The notes below the pieces were generated by a model, which searched no databases, had not been told where the DNA came from, and saw only the letters and a program-made list of their open reading frames with translations. 64,000 bases of DNA from the NCBI GenBank assembly GCA_944472135.2, contig OX235270.1:143421632-143485631 (forward strand), written 5' to 3'. Of this stretch, positions 22,017 to 34,700 are shown piece by piece (the first letter of the stretch is position 1; each line of letters begins with the position of its first letter). The position numbers and the translations under genes were made by a program. The DNA comes from Trichobilharzia regenti. Its lineage: Eukaryota > Platyhelminthes > Trematoda > Strigeidida > Schistosomatidae.

Positions 22017-25000
22017 TGCTGGCTCCCTCCTTGCATGAAAACAGGAACGGTCTAGTGCACCCGTATCCATTGGACACACTTGACACTTGCACAAGTATAG
22101 GCCAAATAAAGAACCCTACCCACTTCTGTAACCTAACTAAAAATAAAAGTTCCTTAGTCTATAGCAAATCCAGTACTCCAACTCCTAATTCTCCACCGAA
22201 AACAGCACACAACAACTCGATAGACATAGGTGAGCATGATGCTGGAACTCCTCTTAACATAGGATCGTCATGTCCAGCAGAACTACTGGGTGCTGAACCA
22301 TATTTGGGGCTGACTAACGAACTTAAATACTTCAAATGCTACTTCAACTCTCATCTTTACGTAATCCTCATAAATGCTAGATCTGTTCTAAATAAATTGC
22401 CGATGCTCAGAGCACTCACAGTAATATACAAACCCCCTGTAATTGTCATCACTGAAACTTGGTGTCATTCGGACATCCTGGATGATGAAATAAGCTTAGA
22501 TAACTACACACACTTTCGGTGTGACAGGGAAGGTGGTAAGGGAGGGGGTTGTCTCATGTACTTCTTGAATGAACTTACTGTATCACAGCTAGAAAGTAGT
22601 ACACTTAACATGCCTGAGACTCTATGGGTTAATGTACACTTAAATAACGTAACAGCACTAATTGGATGCTCCTACAGAGCACCTGGCACCTTTAGTAACT
22701 ACGAGACCCAACTCATTAATACTCTGGAGCAATTAACCGACTTACAATACGATCATAAGATCCTATGTGGGGACTTTAACTTACCTGAAATCAACTGGGA
22801 TATACCCACAGGTCCAACTAAATTTGACAAGTTCTTAGACACACTGGATATACTTGGCTGGAAACAAACTGTCACTACTCCCACAAGAGGTAACAACGTA
22901 CTAGACTTAATCTTCTGCCACAATATAAGCCCCCTTTCAACGCTAGTAGGTTCTGAGTTCCCAGGGAGCGACCACAAAACAGTAATGTGTGCACTGCCAA
23001 TTCCGCTGAGTAGCAATGCATCTCATACCTCCACTTCACAACAAGTAATATATAGGAACTATAGTAAGGCAAACTGGGCCTTAGTTGAATCGATGCTAAG
23101 ATCCTCCAAATGGGATGAATACTTCACTACTGATGACCTATCGAGAGCCCTAACCATCTTCTACCATAACTCAAACATATGCTTAGATGCTGTCATTCCA
23201 CTCCAAACACTAAAGGTTTCCCCACACAGAAAGTCATACATAAAACCAAAGGATCGTAAGAAACTGAAGAAACTCTCAACAAGTTACTTCAAACACCACG
23301 ACTTTGGCACTCTAGGTCTAATACTTAAAACCCTTAGCTCCATCACACAAGCTCAAGATTTCCGTATGAGAAAGGAAGAACGCATCGCAGTAGCCAGTCC
23401 TGCTAGAGCGTATGCACTCACAGAAATCTTAAGGAAGCGAATGAATCGCAAAAATCACAGCATTCCTCTCCTCATAGACAAAGGCAGGCTATGCACTAAC
23501 TCTGCAGACATATGTGAACTATTCAACAAAACGTTTGCAGGTAACTACCTTAAGCCCTCAGTCCAGCTACTCGATATACACCCTATTACTAAAATGGCAC
23601 CAACTCCACTGACACCAAACCAAATTAGCACTGTTCAATTCACTTACGCTGACATTAACCAAACTATAAGAACCCTCAAAAGTTCAAAAGGTTTCGGTAC
23701 CGACGGTATATCATCTTACTTCTATAAATATGGTGGCCCTGACATTCCTCTACTACTGCTTAAAATATTCACAATGTCCCTAGAAACCCAAACTTACCCT
23801 GACATATGGAAGACTACATTCATTATGCCTAAACACAAATCTGGCTCGAAAACTGAAGTCAGTAACTACCGGCCAATCAATATCACACCTATAGCATCTA
23901 GAATCATGGAGAGACTAGTCAAAAATAACGTAATCAAACACATGCTTAGCTGCAACATCATAAGTCCGAACCAACATGGATTCCTGAAATCCAGATCATG
24001 TTTAACATGTCACCTAGACTTCTTCAATTTTGTAACCAGCAGTCGTGACAGACGGCAACTAGTACTTGTCATCTACTTTGACATTTCTAAGGCATTTGAC
24101 CGTGTTGACCATTTACTGCTAACAAATAAGCTGAACTCCTTAGGAATACGTGACCCATTATTAGGATGGCTTAAATCATTCCTTAACAATAGGTCCCAAA
24201 TAGTTAAACTCGGGTCTGCAACCTCCAAACCTAGCCCTATCACTTCTGGTGTAGTACAAGGTAGTGTCATTGGACCCCTCCTATTTACACTATACATCAA
24301 TGACATATGCGCTTGCTTCACGCACGGGAAACCATTCATCTTTGCAGATGACCTAAAAGTAGCTTATACATTCCAACGTGATGACTTAGGGAACTTCGAG
24401 AATGTAGTACAGAAGGAATTAGATAAAATGGCTGCTTGGTCGTCCCTATGGAATCTCCAATTTAATCTGAACAAATGTGGCTGGATCTGCTTCGGTGCAC
24501 CCTCAATCGACCTGAAATTAACGCTCCAATCTGCTAACCTAACAAGACTCCGAAATGTCGTTGACCTAGGCCTGAGGTACTCTAGTGACTTGACATTCTC
24601 AGAGCAAGTAGCATCACAGACTAGAAAATCGAGGATGCTCTTAGGATGCATACTCAGGAACTTTCACGACAATGAAGCCAAGCTAATTCTGTACAAAACA
24701 TGTGTCAGACCACTACTAGAATACTGTCCATTTATTATAAGCAGCACTCGCACACGTGACAAGCTAAGGATGGAAAGTATCCAACGATATTTTACCTCAA
24801 AACTGCTTGGCTACGATTGTAAGGAAGACTACATCTCACGGTGCATGATCCTAAAACTCGACCCACTTTGGACAAGGCGACTTATTATAAACCTAATATT
24901 CTTCTTTAAGGTCCTTCACAAAATATCTTTCTCAGGTAACAGGGACATACAATTCGCACAGGAAGGTTCTTACGATCTGCGTAACCAAACTTCCACAGTG

Positions 25001-25210
25001 ACAACTCATTCTTTTAAGTCAACACTCCGTGAAAACTTCTTCACAGTCATGTATTCTAAAATATGGAATAGCCTACCCCTAGATGTCAGAACTTGCTCTT
25101 CGGTTACAAGCTTCAAACGCTCTCTATACAGACTGTTGCACTCTACAGATTATATTAATAAACTATTTACTCCTAGAACGAATCAAGCACTAATCTACTA
25201 CAGCACCTAA
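21920..25210 (+). CDS. CR1-B ORF2 endonuclease-reverse transcriptase
   Basis: 1096 codons without a break. APE endonuclease at about 145-360: INARSVLNK, TETW, GDFNLPEINW and GSDHKTV carry the expected Asn, Glu, Asp/Asn and Asp/His. RT at about 590-880: GTDGISSYFYKYGG, NYRPINITP, FDISKAFDRVDH, VVQGSVIGPLLF and the FADD active site near residue 807, then a C-terminal region ending near YSKIWNSLPLDVR. ORF2 is in the -1 frame relative to ORF1; translation could use the ATG at 21920 inside ORF1, reinitiation or a -1 shift. Likely coding-competent. Confidence 0.88.
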   Translation: MVITRIQSFFIPRVPVSVEKTAGRDVNTPKPLVLAPSLHENRNGLVHPYPLDTLDTCTSIGQIKNPTHFCNLTKNKSSLVYSKSSTPTPNSPPKTAHNNSIDIGEHDAGTPLNIGSSCPAELLGAEPYLGLTNELKYFKCYFNSHLYVILINARSVLNKLPMLRALTVIYKPPVIVITETWCHSDILDDEISLDNYTHFRCDREGGKGGGCLMYFLNELTVSQLESSTLNMPETLWVNVHLNNVTALIGCSYRAPGTFSNYETQLINTLEQLTDLQYDHKILCGDFNLPEINWDIPTGPTKFDKFLDTLDILGWKQTVTTPTRGNNVLDLIFCHNISPLSTLVGSEFPGSDHKTVMCALPIPLSSNASHTSTSQQVIYRNYSKANWALVESMLRSSKWDEYFTTDDLSRALTIFYHNSNICLDAVIPLQTLKVSPHRKSYIKPKDRKKLKKLSTSYFKHHDFGTLGLILKTLSSITQAQDFRMRKEERIAVASPARAYALTEILRKRMNRKNHSIPLLIDKGRLCTNSADICELFNKTFAGNYLKPSVQLLDIHPITKMAPTPLTPNQISTVQFTYADINQTIRTLKSSKGFGTDGISSYFYKYGGPDIPLLLLKIFTMSLETQTYPDIWKTTFIMPKHKSGSKTEVSNYRPINITPIASRIMERLVKNNVIKHMLSCNIISPNQHGFLKSRSCLTCHLDFFNFVTSSRDRRQLVLVIYFDISKAFDRVDHLLLTNKLNSLGIRDPLLGWLKSFLNNRSQIVKLGSATSKPSPITSGVVQGSVIGPLLFTLYINDICACFTHGKPFIFADDLKVAYTFQRDDLGNFENVVQKELDKMAAWSSLWNLQFNLNKCGWICFGAPSIDLKLTLQSANLTRLRNVVDLGLRYSSDLTFSEQVASQTRKSRMLLGCILRNFHDNEAKLILYKTCVRPLLEYCPFIISSTRTRDKLRMESIQRYFTSKLLGYDCKEDYISRCMILKLDPLWTRRLIINLIFFFKVLHKISFSGNRDIQFAQEGSYDLRNQTSTVTTHSFKSTLRENFFTVMYSKIWNSLPLDVRTCSSVTSFKRSLYRLLHSTDYINKLFTPRTNQALIYYST

Positions 25211-25560
25211 AAGACGCACTTCAACACCCTTAGCAATCTTTAAACTATAAATAAACTAGCAGCATGGATGCATAAAGACATAGTACGGAACATACAGGAT
25301 TAGTCTACCCTTAGAAATAGGACCTATCCCTCATTGTAACCTTCAAACGCTTGCTATGTAAACAGTTTTATTCTAAAGACTATCCCTACCAGAACCCATT
25401 ACTTATTTCTAAAACGCATCAGTCATTAGAACAATAAAAACGCTCAGACTATTAATACACATTATGACATTAAATAAACTCTAAGACTTCGCATAAATAC
25501 GTGAAAACGCAGATACAATATAGAAAAATGTTTACTTAAGTATAATTAAGATAAACATTT

Positions 25561-27807
25561 ATAAATGAATCATGTATTAATGTTCTTTTCATGTTCACAT
25601 ACTTTCTCTTTCTGGTATTTTGCTGCTCCTATTCATCTTCTGGTCGAGGTCGAACAACCCTGCATCTAAACTGAAATGAGGATTAATTCCAAACCGTCTA
25701 TCTCATAACCACTCAAATTCCATGAACGATCCAATTCTACCATTTGAAGACGCTGGCGAACATGCTGTAAATGAGTATTCATGATCTGAAATGAAGAAGC
25801 AACTGGTTTTCAAACAGTTTTCAACGTTTTACTCAACTTACGAATACAGTCCGCCATGCAGACACAAATGGAGCAAATGGAGAATTCTGGAATCGACCTC
25901 GGCACCATTTGATGCAGTAAAACAACACAACATGACCTTATTTAGTTTTCGTATCCACGATCAAATTTCTTTCCTGTTATGAAACTACGATAAGAGTGCT
26001 GAAAAAATGGAATAAATATATCACTGATCTCAACATAATACATCAATAATCTTTAAGCCATGGGTGCTGCTCACAACAAAGTTATATAAGAGAATTGACT
26101 TCAAGCTTTATTTTTCCCAGATATCTGTATTACATTCATCTGATGTCTGGGTTTTTTGTTAATGCGAAGACAATATTTCTATATCTCTTTATGTGCTACA
26201 CAAACAGACTTTATAGCAGACTGTTCCTACTGACTCTAATGTCAGAAAGAACAACCAAACTGTAAATTCATTATACATTAAATTGTGTGTAATTTATATA
26301 ATAACTTATCCATGCCTGTACAATTGGTATGTTCCTGCATAAACAGGAAGAAATATATATTCTTCTTTTCCACACAAATCCATGCTTCCAGTGAGATAAA
26401 ACGAAAACAAAATTTAGACTTGAGGAACTCAACAACCAACCACAGCAGACATAGCGTGTGCAAGTACGATTCGCAGATATATGGACTGACCTTCAGGGAG
26501 GCGGTCACAAAGAGATGACAGAATAACCTACAGCAAGAAAACAACCTACCAGAAGAAGTTGCTTCTCTGCTAAAAATAACGAATAATAATGTACGTAAAA
26601 TAATATAAATGTTTCTTGGTTTTATCAATAAACGATCTGTTACCTGTCCCTTGTCTTCTGTCGTTGCACAAAGAATCTATGGGTGTCTTATTTATCTTGC
26701 AAATGTACTTCCAATGATATATTCTCCAAAATCGTATTTTATATTATTTGCAGTCTCCCAGGGCGTTCATCTCTTGCCGAAATGGCTTTTAATCACGTTT
26801 GGACATAGCAATTACCTCAGCACAGGTTGTCATTGTTTGATTATAATCATCGGCAGGAAGCGGAACGAAGTTTTACTTGCGTCTCAGCCTTGATCGGGAC
26901 CTTAGTGAGGGTTTTACAATTTAGCATTTATGCGAACGTTTTATGATTGCTTGTATTATAACCTAACAATTTAAACTTTTGGAATAGTGTTAATTTATTG
27001 GTATTTCACGACTGCAATTTATAACATAATTGTTCCTGCGTGCTATATGCACGCATTTCTTATTAGCTTACCTTCTTATTTCACGTATAATAATTTTAAC
27101 CTGACACCTCTTGCTTTGTTTGAACGAGATGAGAGTGCGAAATTCACTTAGGGCTTTTGACACCAGTACTTCACTTGGTCAAAATATAGATACGATGGAG
27201 AAGATTTGTAGCCCTACCAAGCCTAATAGGGCGATGAAAGCTTCGTAAATTAACTATCCAGCTCAAAGAGCACAACCGCATCAAAATCAGTCAAAATTGT
27301 ATCATAATGCTTCAATACACCTTGAAGGTACTCATAATTCTAAAGCGGTAAAATACATTTGCGAGTGTTCCGGTAAAATATTGTGGTTACGTTAAGGAAA
27401 ACACCTGATCAGGTTATCTAAAAGCTTCGCTAGCGGCATTATGCCCACAAAACTGCTAACAGGGCACGCATTTCTAGTTCGCCGTCAATTATTAGTGCTT
27501 CTTACGGGTTACACATTCAGGCGAAGGCTTGGCATTAAATTCTAATAAATATGCTCCCAGGGGATACCCAAAACCAGGGACACACAGCATCTCGTATGAG
27601 AAATACTTTAATAGTATCTGCGCTGAAAAGAAGAACAAATACTTCTACCAGCATTTATGAAGCACTCAAAAACTCACTACTCCGGCAAAAAAAGGCAAAA
27701 ACATCTCGGAAATTCGAACTTATGTCAACAAAACCGCCACAGCTTATGCACTAGCATGTTAGATTTTTCAACTGATTAAGTGATTTTGCATCAATAATCT
27801 CTCTTAT
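25561..27807. other. Region without a recognised gene; right edge duplicates the flank of the BEL/Pao fragment at 37.3 kb
   Basis: Only short, overlapping, mutually antisense frames (for example 26278-26628 -, 26285-26518 +, 27551-27754 +), none with a family match. The last about 60 bp (27748-27807, ttgcatcaataatctctctt) recur inverted at about 37331-37395 next to another LTR. Confidence 0.4.
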
Positions 27808-28254
27808 TGTAGTTGAAGATTGAACGATCAACTCATGGTTGTCTGCTTAAACCCAACTTCTCCATAATTTTCGCGGAGGCATCAATCTGCCAGTCATCGT
27901 CTCATCGGTCGCTGTTCAGAAAGAAGAGTGAAACATCTTCAGAAGTAATACAATGATTTATTATTGTAATATTTGTTTTCAGACCTCAGTTCGCCTATTC
28001 CTTTTATATGGAGACAACCGTCAGAAGTAATATTGTGATTTATTATTGTAATATTTGTTCATAGACCTTAGTTGTAAAGCTTAGTTATATATTGGCTATA
28101 TGTTGGTGTTAGAACAAATAATTCTCGAGATGCCAAACTGGGTTCTGGTTTTTTCGTCCGTTCCTACTAAGCGTTTCTGAGAGGCTTCGAGGAACAGCGT
28201 GAGTCCCAGCGTAGCAAGAGCTGGGCATTAACGGTTTATGAGACGTGATTGACA
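27808..28254 (+). repeat. BEL/Pao-like 5' LTR
   Basis: Starts TGTAGTTGAAG and ends GATTGACA (TG...CA). It carries an internal tandem duplication of about 70 bp (tttattattgtaatatttgt occurs twice). Related LTRs: 36440-36768 (+) and within 36769-37330 (-). The following leader runs to the gag ATG at 28399. Confidence 0.75.
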
Positions 28255-28398
28255 GTTTCTGACGATAGAAACAGATCTGGCGGATTCAAACAGTTGGTGA
28301 AAGTTTGGATAGTCGCCGTTCATTTTTCCTGGTGCCAGTCAAGTCCTCTTTGAACAAGCAATATCTGGAACGTTTTTGGAATCGGGTCAAGTTCAACA

Positions 28399-29331
28399 AT
28401 GCCTGGGTCAAAGAAGGGACAGAGTGTCTTGGACGCAAACAGGAAAGTAAGTCATGGTGACTTGTCTGTTAATTGTATCGATGTGTCTGATGTTAAGCAT
28501 GACATGGTTGATGTTACTGTTTCGCCGTCCAGGGATAATAGGAACATCAAACTCCCTAAGTTTGAACCACGGTGTTTTGATGGAAACCCGGCCGATTATT
28601 TACAGTTGGTAAATGAGTTTGAGATTATGCTGAGTAGTTTTCTATTAAGTGATGAATTGAAATTGATGTATTTGATGAGATATTGCACTCGAGTTGCTTC
28701 AAGAGCTATACAGTAATGTAAGTTTATGAAGCCAAAAGAGGGCTAATACGAGGCTATGAGCATACTGCGTCAAAGGTTTGGAAGACCTTCGATGATTGCA
28801 GGAAAATTATTCGAGGCTGTTGAGGGTAATGGTGGTCAATTACAGGATGACTCCCAGGCACTCACTGAGTTTTTAGATAATTTGCTAATTTACAAGAATG
28901 CATTGATTTCTATGAATTGCATGAGTGACCTCAACTCGAGTTTTATACTAGAAGTAATAGCAAGACGTCTACCTACTCGACTGCAAAGGAAGTGGGTGAA
29001 GATGAGCTCCCGGATGGAGGATGAGGGTATCGAGCTTAAGTCTGATGATCTTCTGAAACTGGTAAAAGATAGCGTCAATCTATATATGAGCAAGCTCGCC
29101 AGTCTATTGCATCTCACCCTTAGAATAGAGCAGTCTGAGAGCAAAATGCAATCATTGATGACGAAAGGGTCTCAGAGAGGTGGATATCGAGAAGGCTCTA
29201 TGGTGTCTAGTAATGCATATAAACTTAGTGTGTGTGGCAGCGTTCGTGGTAATTCGTTAGCAGATAAGTTACAACATGCAAGACAAACACATTGTGTTTT
29301 ACACGTTTTCAAGAAGTGCATACAGAAGTGA
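28399..29331 (+). pseudogene. BEL/Pao-like gag (DUF1759-type), broken
   Basis: Two frames, 28399-28716 and 28756-29331, together read as one BEL/Pao gag domain: KLPKFEPRCFDGNPADY then LSDELKLMYL, and after the break SILRQRFGRPSMIAGKLFEA, LIYKNALISMN and ARRLPTRLQRKW. The break at 28714-28755 has stop codons and a frame change. Family knowledge: this domain forms the particle core. S. mansoni has BEL/Pao elements such as Sinbad; identity with it was not tested. No pol follows. Confidence 0.75.
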
Positions 29332-30104
29332 ACTGTGAACCAGTGAGCAAGTTCAGTGATAAGCTAAATGTAAACTCCAGGCCTGACTCCAAATTGTGTG
29401 ACGATAACGGTGCGGTCAGGAAGTCTGTAGTTACAACTGGTAAGCCGTTGTTGAATAGAGTGTCACAGAATAGAGTTGCTGCTTCAGAGTGCGGTTCTGA
29501 CCGCATAAGTTTACAAGCTATTACTAGTCAGAGTGAAGATATAAAACCTTTAATGATTTGTGAGGAGGAACTAAAATTGTCTACTTCTGTTATTAAAGAG
29601 TTTGAAAATGATGAAGTTGACGGTAAAGTGAATATTCGTGATACTGATCATGATAATTCACAGTTGTCTTTGGTTGATCGTGATGAGATGAGGGATATGC
29701 CTACTACTGCTAAGTTGAACAAAGTTTCTGTACAACTTGAACGTGAAGTAGAAATAAATGCAGATGCAGATGCAGAAGGCATGCGTACTTGTGAGACCGT
29801 CAGTGTGATTGATCAGCATGTAGCCCACCTATCATCAGATGCTAGTGCTAAACCTGAGCTGATAGCAAAAGACAGCAGTGGTGGTGGTCTTGCAGGTAGA
29901 CAACTTTCTGAAAGTCGAGCAACAACAGCTTTTGATCCACCGCTGACTTCATCAACTGATATCAATCAGTCGTCGTTGGTGCTGTCATCCACAATGAAAT
30001 GGACGTCCATGAACTCACGTGCCTTATGCAATGACTATGATAGTATTGGTGCGTTTGAAAAGACAAAAATATTGCTCAGTTTAGTGAGGATAAGCCAAGT
30101 GTAA
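29292..30104 (+). CDS. Unrecognised 270-codon ORF downstream of BEL/Pao gag
   Basis: Overlaps the end of the gag frame by 40 nt. Acidic, Ser/Asp/Glu-rich, with no protease, zinc knuckle or RT motif. It could be a diverged gag C-terminal part or an accessory ORF of a non-autonomous element. Starts at the first ATG; ends TAA. Its length and codon pattern suggest former coding function. Confidence 0.4.
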   Translation: MCFTRFQEVHTEVNCEPVSKFSDKLNVNSRPDSKLCDDNGAVRKSVVTTGKPLLNRVSQNRVAASECGSDRISLQAITSQSEDIKPLMICEEELKLSTSVIKEFENDEVDGKVNIRDTDHDNSQLSLVDRDEMRDMPTTAKLNKVSVQLEREVEINADADAEGMRTCETVSVIDQHVAHLSSDASAKPELIAKDSSGGGLAGRQLSESRATTAFDPPLTSSTDINQSSLVLSSTMKWTSMNSRALCNDYDSIGAFEKTKILLSLVRISQV

Positions 30105-30966
30105 ACGAGGGAGTAATTGTTAAATTGACTTGCACGAATAAAGGCATTTCTAGTTTCAATTTACTATTTGAATGCTATTATCTTTGGTGTAAATTACTCT
30201 GTTTCTACACTTGGTTGATGAGATATGTCGTGTGTTTGTTGGTCATCTATATTCTACGATACAATGACATGGGCGTGTTACCGTTCAGATTTGAGGATAA
30301 AGCTGATAGAAGGAAGTTAGCAAATGAACTCTGCGACGATTTTCCAACCTAGGGCGTCAACCTGAGAAGGGTTGCAGGCGTACTGGTATGAAACCTGCAA
30401 TTCTTCAGAGGAATTCCACCAAGACATGATCTGCGAGGTTATTTGTACTGTTTTTATATACGTGTGGTGTGTCATATCAGTTTGTGATTTTGGATTAATT
30501 GTGTTTACTTTTTGTTTTCGTACCTTGTCGTTATTGCATAATTTTGTTAAATTTTTCGTCCTGATTACTTCTGAAGTTGTTTCTTGTCTTCTACATCCGT
30601 GAATGAATTGATCGATGTTAAAGTGAGCAGATGGGTCGCGTACACCGGGGAGGCTAGGCCAGTACTGAGAATCACAAGCACACGGAGATAACGATTAGCA
30701 GTGAAATCAATGATTGAGAATGAATGTTTCCATTTAGGCTGTGGTCCTACACGACGGGGAGCGAGAGTGTAGACGAATGAGGGTTGGATACGTCACCATT
30801 GCTAGAACTGAGGCAGAATGAGTGACAAGAGTTCGCAGTGGTAATTGAAAGTGAATAGATGAGAGGATGCGCGAAGAGCATCATGAGGTGCTGGGATGGT
30901 GAAGTTGCGTTCTGAAAAAGTCATCCTAGCAAGTGGCGATTATGTTGCAAGATGTCAAGAGGATAC
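30105..30966 (+). other. Remainder of the BEL/Pao-like interior, non-coding
   Basis: Broken short frames (30125-30352, 30372-30602), one rich in hydrophobic and Tyr/Cys residues (LWCKLLCFYTWLMRYVVC, possibly one or two membrane spans). No pol motif. The interior continues after the Gypsy insertion at 36227. Confidence 0.4.
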
Positions 30967-31785
30967 TTTAAAGGTTGAGAGATATTAAAGGTTTGACGTG
31001 ATATCTCGTTCAACAACTTCTAATTAATTTATTCTCGCGTACCAAAGACAAAGCAAAAGCCAATAATTGGTCGTCCAAACGAAGAAATGTATTTAGGAAC
31101 CAAAACCAGCCGATAGACGAACGCTTAGCTAGCTAGTGATCGTGCACGTTACACGACGGGGTACCAAATGGCGGGGATGCTTGACCGGAAGCCTTCAGCT
31201 AAACAAGTCGACTTAAACAGTGGTGGTCAGCATCCAATGAGTGATTGCTGTGGTCAATAATTTTGGGGAATTATTTACCGCTACAGCTCACTCCCCCCTA
31301 GTGGGGTCGTGAGGACCCTAAGACAGAACCAGCCGGAAGTAAAAAAAACTCGATGGTTCCCTTTCGGGTGAAAAAAATCTTCCGAGCGGCTTGGTCGTAT
31401 GCCTACTGGTTTGTCTGCCTATGCTAATGGGGTGTTTGTACATAGCTTCCTGGTGTTGTTCGTTGGATTCCGTGCTTCGTTTGTTTCCCGTCCAGTGCCC
31501 GTCGCACCTGGAAAAGAAAACAAGAACGCTAAGAACCATGTCGAGGAAAATGTACGAAATGACCTTTTTGGTTAAAAAAAATTATGTGCATTTACTATAC
31601 AGTAAAATAATGCTAAGTTCAGAACATCGAAAAAAAATACATCTAATTAATTTTTTTGTGTATGTTACATGAACTGTTGAAAAAAAATTTTTGTGTTCGG
31701 TGGTACTGTATATAAAAAAAATTTATACGTCAAAAAAAATAGTTAGTACCACGAACGAGTGAGTTGCGTGAATCACACGAATTCG

Positions 31786-34700
31786 TTAAGTCAAATAAGT
31801 GTGCAGATATTCTGGGAACCTTACGGTGCGTCCAGAACGGGTTTTCTTGGGAGGCTCGATAGAAGGTTCGGTAGCTGTCGCTGTGCTAGCGACTTCATCG
31901 ATGTCTACACGATCTTCTGTTACTTGTGGATTTTGGGGTACGTTCAGCTCTATGCTAATAGGATTACCCTCCAAGTAAGCCGGTTTCAGACGGTCAATGC
32001 TGACGGTGTCCTCGCGGCCGTTTTTGTCCAAGACAAAGAATTTATCAGAACGTTTAATTACCTTATAAGGTCCGTCATATGGGGGTTCCAGGGGTCTGCG
32101 CACAGAGTCGCGACGAACAAATACATGTGAAGAAGTTTTCAAACACGGATGAACGAAAACATCAATGGACTGTGGACGAAGGGGAGCAGGTTTAACTGAA
32201 CGCATTGCGTTTGTAAGCCTGCTGACGTATGAAGCGTGATCTACCACTGGTGGGAAGCTCGAGGGAGAAACAAATTCACCAGGCAGTCGCAGTGTCGTGC
32301 CATATACTAGCTCGGCGCTAGTACAACCAGCATCGGTTTTCAAGGCGTTTCGTATCCCTAGGAGAACTAACGGAGGGATTCAGTCCAATGGGTGGTGTTT
32401 GCAGCTGACAGACCAGCTTTCAGCTGTCTGTGTAGACGTTCTACCATACCATTAGCTTGAGGATGGTAGGCTGTTGTTCGAAATCGCATGCAACCTAATA
32501 TTTTAGTCAGGGCAAAGAATAAGCCACTTTCGAATTGCCGCCCGCGATCAGTTGTTATGGAAGATGGGCATCCAAAGTTAGCAATCCATCTTTCTACGAA
32601 GACGCGTGCGACTGTTTCAGCAGATACGTCCTTGATGGGTACTGCTTCCGGCCATCGTGTGAAGCGATCTATGCAAGTTAAAATATAAGTATATCCATGT
32701 GATTCAGGAAGGGGACCAACCAAATCTATATGGACGTGTTCGAAACGAGCGTCAGGGAGAAGAAAGGTGCCAAGTGGGCTTTTGGTGTGTCTTATCACCT
32801 TGCACTTTTGACAAGCTAAGCACGTTTGTGCCCATTCCCTTACTTCTTTATTAATGCCAGGCCAACAAAACCGACTAGTTACGAGCTTGACAGTAGTGCG
32901 AATACCTGGGTGAGATAAGCCATGCAACGTATTGAAGACGTTACGGCGATAACTTTTAGGCACGATGGGGCGAGGAGTACTCGTGGAAATGTCACATAGA
33001 ATAGTATCTCTTCCCATACCTAAGGGTTTCTCAGCTAATTGTAGAGTTGTTTTCGACAACTCATGTTGAAGTTCGGTGTCTTCTTTTTGAAGACGAGCCA
33101 GTTTTACAAGGTCTATGCCGTCGATTTGGGTGAAAGAACAAACGCGCGACAAGGCATCTGCCACAGTGTTGTTTACTCCGGATACATGGCGAATATCTGA
33201 TGTAAACTGTGAGACGTAATCCAGTTGTCGTGATTCCCTGGGTGAATACTTATCTGAAGGTGAGTTCAGAGAGTACGTCAGAGGTTTGTGATCCGTAAAA
33301 ATTATAAATTCACGACCCTCTACCGAATGTCTAAAATGTCGTATAGCACAGTACATAGCCAGAAGTTCTCTGCCGAATGTGCTGTACTTCGTTTCAGCTA
33401 ATTGAAGGCGCCGGGAGAAAAAGGCAAGTGGTTGCCACTCATTGTCAACTAGCTGTTGTAGAACTGCGCCGATTGCAGTGTTTGATGCATCAACCGAGAT
33501 ACTTAACGGTGCCGTTGGATCCTGATACATCAGAAGTGTGGCATTCGCAATAGCTTTTTTAATCTGGGTAAAAGCATTTCGAGCAGACGCGTCAAGTTCT
33601 ATGGACTTGTTATTCCCTCGAAGGAGGTCTGTCAATGGCTGAATCAAAGAGGCACAGTTGGGAATAAAGCGTCGATAATAACTTACTAAGCCGTTAAAAG
33701 TGCGGAGACTTTTCACCGTCTGTGGCTCTGGAAAGTTCAGTATAGCCTCGACCTTAGTAGCCAGTGGGCGAATGCCCTTGCAGTCAATAGTGTGACCCAG
33801 AAAGTCGAGTGAGTCAACACCGATTTGACATTTTTGAATATTAATGGTAACACCATGTTGGCGTAACCTGTCAAATGCCAAGTCCAAGTGCCTAAGGTGA
33901 GTTTCCTTGTCTGGACTGGCAATGAGGCAGTCGTCTAAGTATGCGTATACAAAGTCGAGACCGCGAAATACTTCGTCAATGAAGCGTTGGAATGTTTGGG
34001 CTGCATTCCGAAGACCGAATGGCATACGTAGAAATTCAAAAAGTCCGAAAGGCGTAATGATAGCCGTTTTCGGGATATCTTCTGTTGCCATCGGGATTTG
34101 GTTATACGCTTTAACCAAGTCGATTTTGGAGAATATAGTCGCGCCGGATAAGGTTGCCGTCAAGTCGTGTATATGAGGCAACGGGTAGCAATCAGGGGTT
34201 GTTTTGGCATTCACTCGCCGGTAATCACCGGTGGGTCGCCAATCGTTGCTATCCTTTTTCGGAACCATATGAAGTGGGGATGCCCATGGGCTATTCGAAG
34301 GTCGAATGATGCCAAGGCTAAGCATATGGTCAAATTCATTCCTGGCGATTCTCAGTTTGTCAGGAGCTAATCGTCGTGCTTTAGATGTCACAGGTTGTCC
34401 TGTGGTAATGATGTGGTGCATAACATTGCTGGTTATGCACGGTAGGTCGTTCGACGGGCAATTAAGTTCCGGATACTTGTCAACAATAGGTTGAAAAGTT
34501 GGATCAAGGATTGCCTTTATCTTAACGGGTGACAAACTAGGGCCTATGTAGCTGATGCCTTTGATAGACAGACTAGTAGTATTGTCAATCAGTCGTTTTC
34601 GGCGGACGTCTACGAGTAAATCATGATGATTAAGTAGGTCCGTGCCAATGATGGGCATTGTAACGTCAGCGAGAAGGAAAATCCACCGAATAGGTTTGCG

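Larger units (their letters stand above)
20262..25560 (+). mobile_element. CR1-B non-LTR retrotransposon with two open ORFs
   Basis: Contains ORF1 (20433-22016) and ORF2 (21920-25210), a 5' leader and a 3' UTR. The 5' edge is uncertain (a tandem catcatatgacatcatatgac at 20272-20291 is close to it). The 3' edge may be near 25560, where a short inverted repeat aatgtttactta / taagataaacatt could form a hairpin. No target duplication was located. It is the only non-LTR element here with no visible inactivating mutation. Confidence 0.8.

Noticed and set aside
25530..25570. Terminator-like hairpin aatgtttactta / taagataaacatt
   Set aside because: Eukaryotic context; more likely the 3' end structure of the CR1-B element.
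26278..26628. 116-codon minus frame with hydrophobic stretches
   Set aside because: Overlapped by an equally open antisense frame, AT-rich, no family match.
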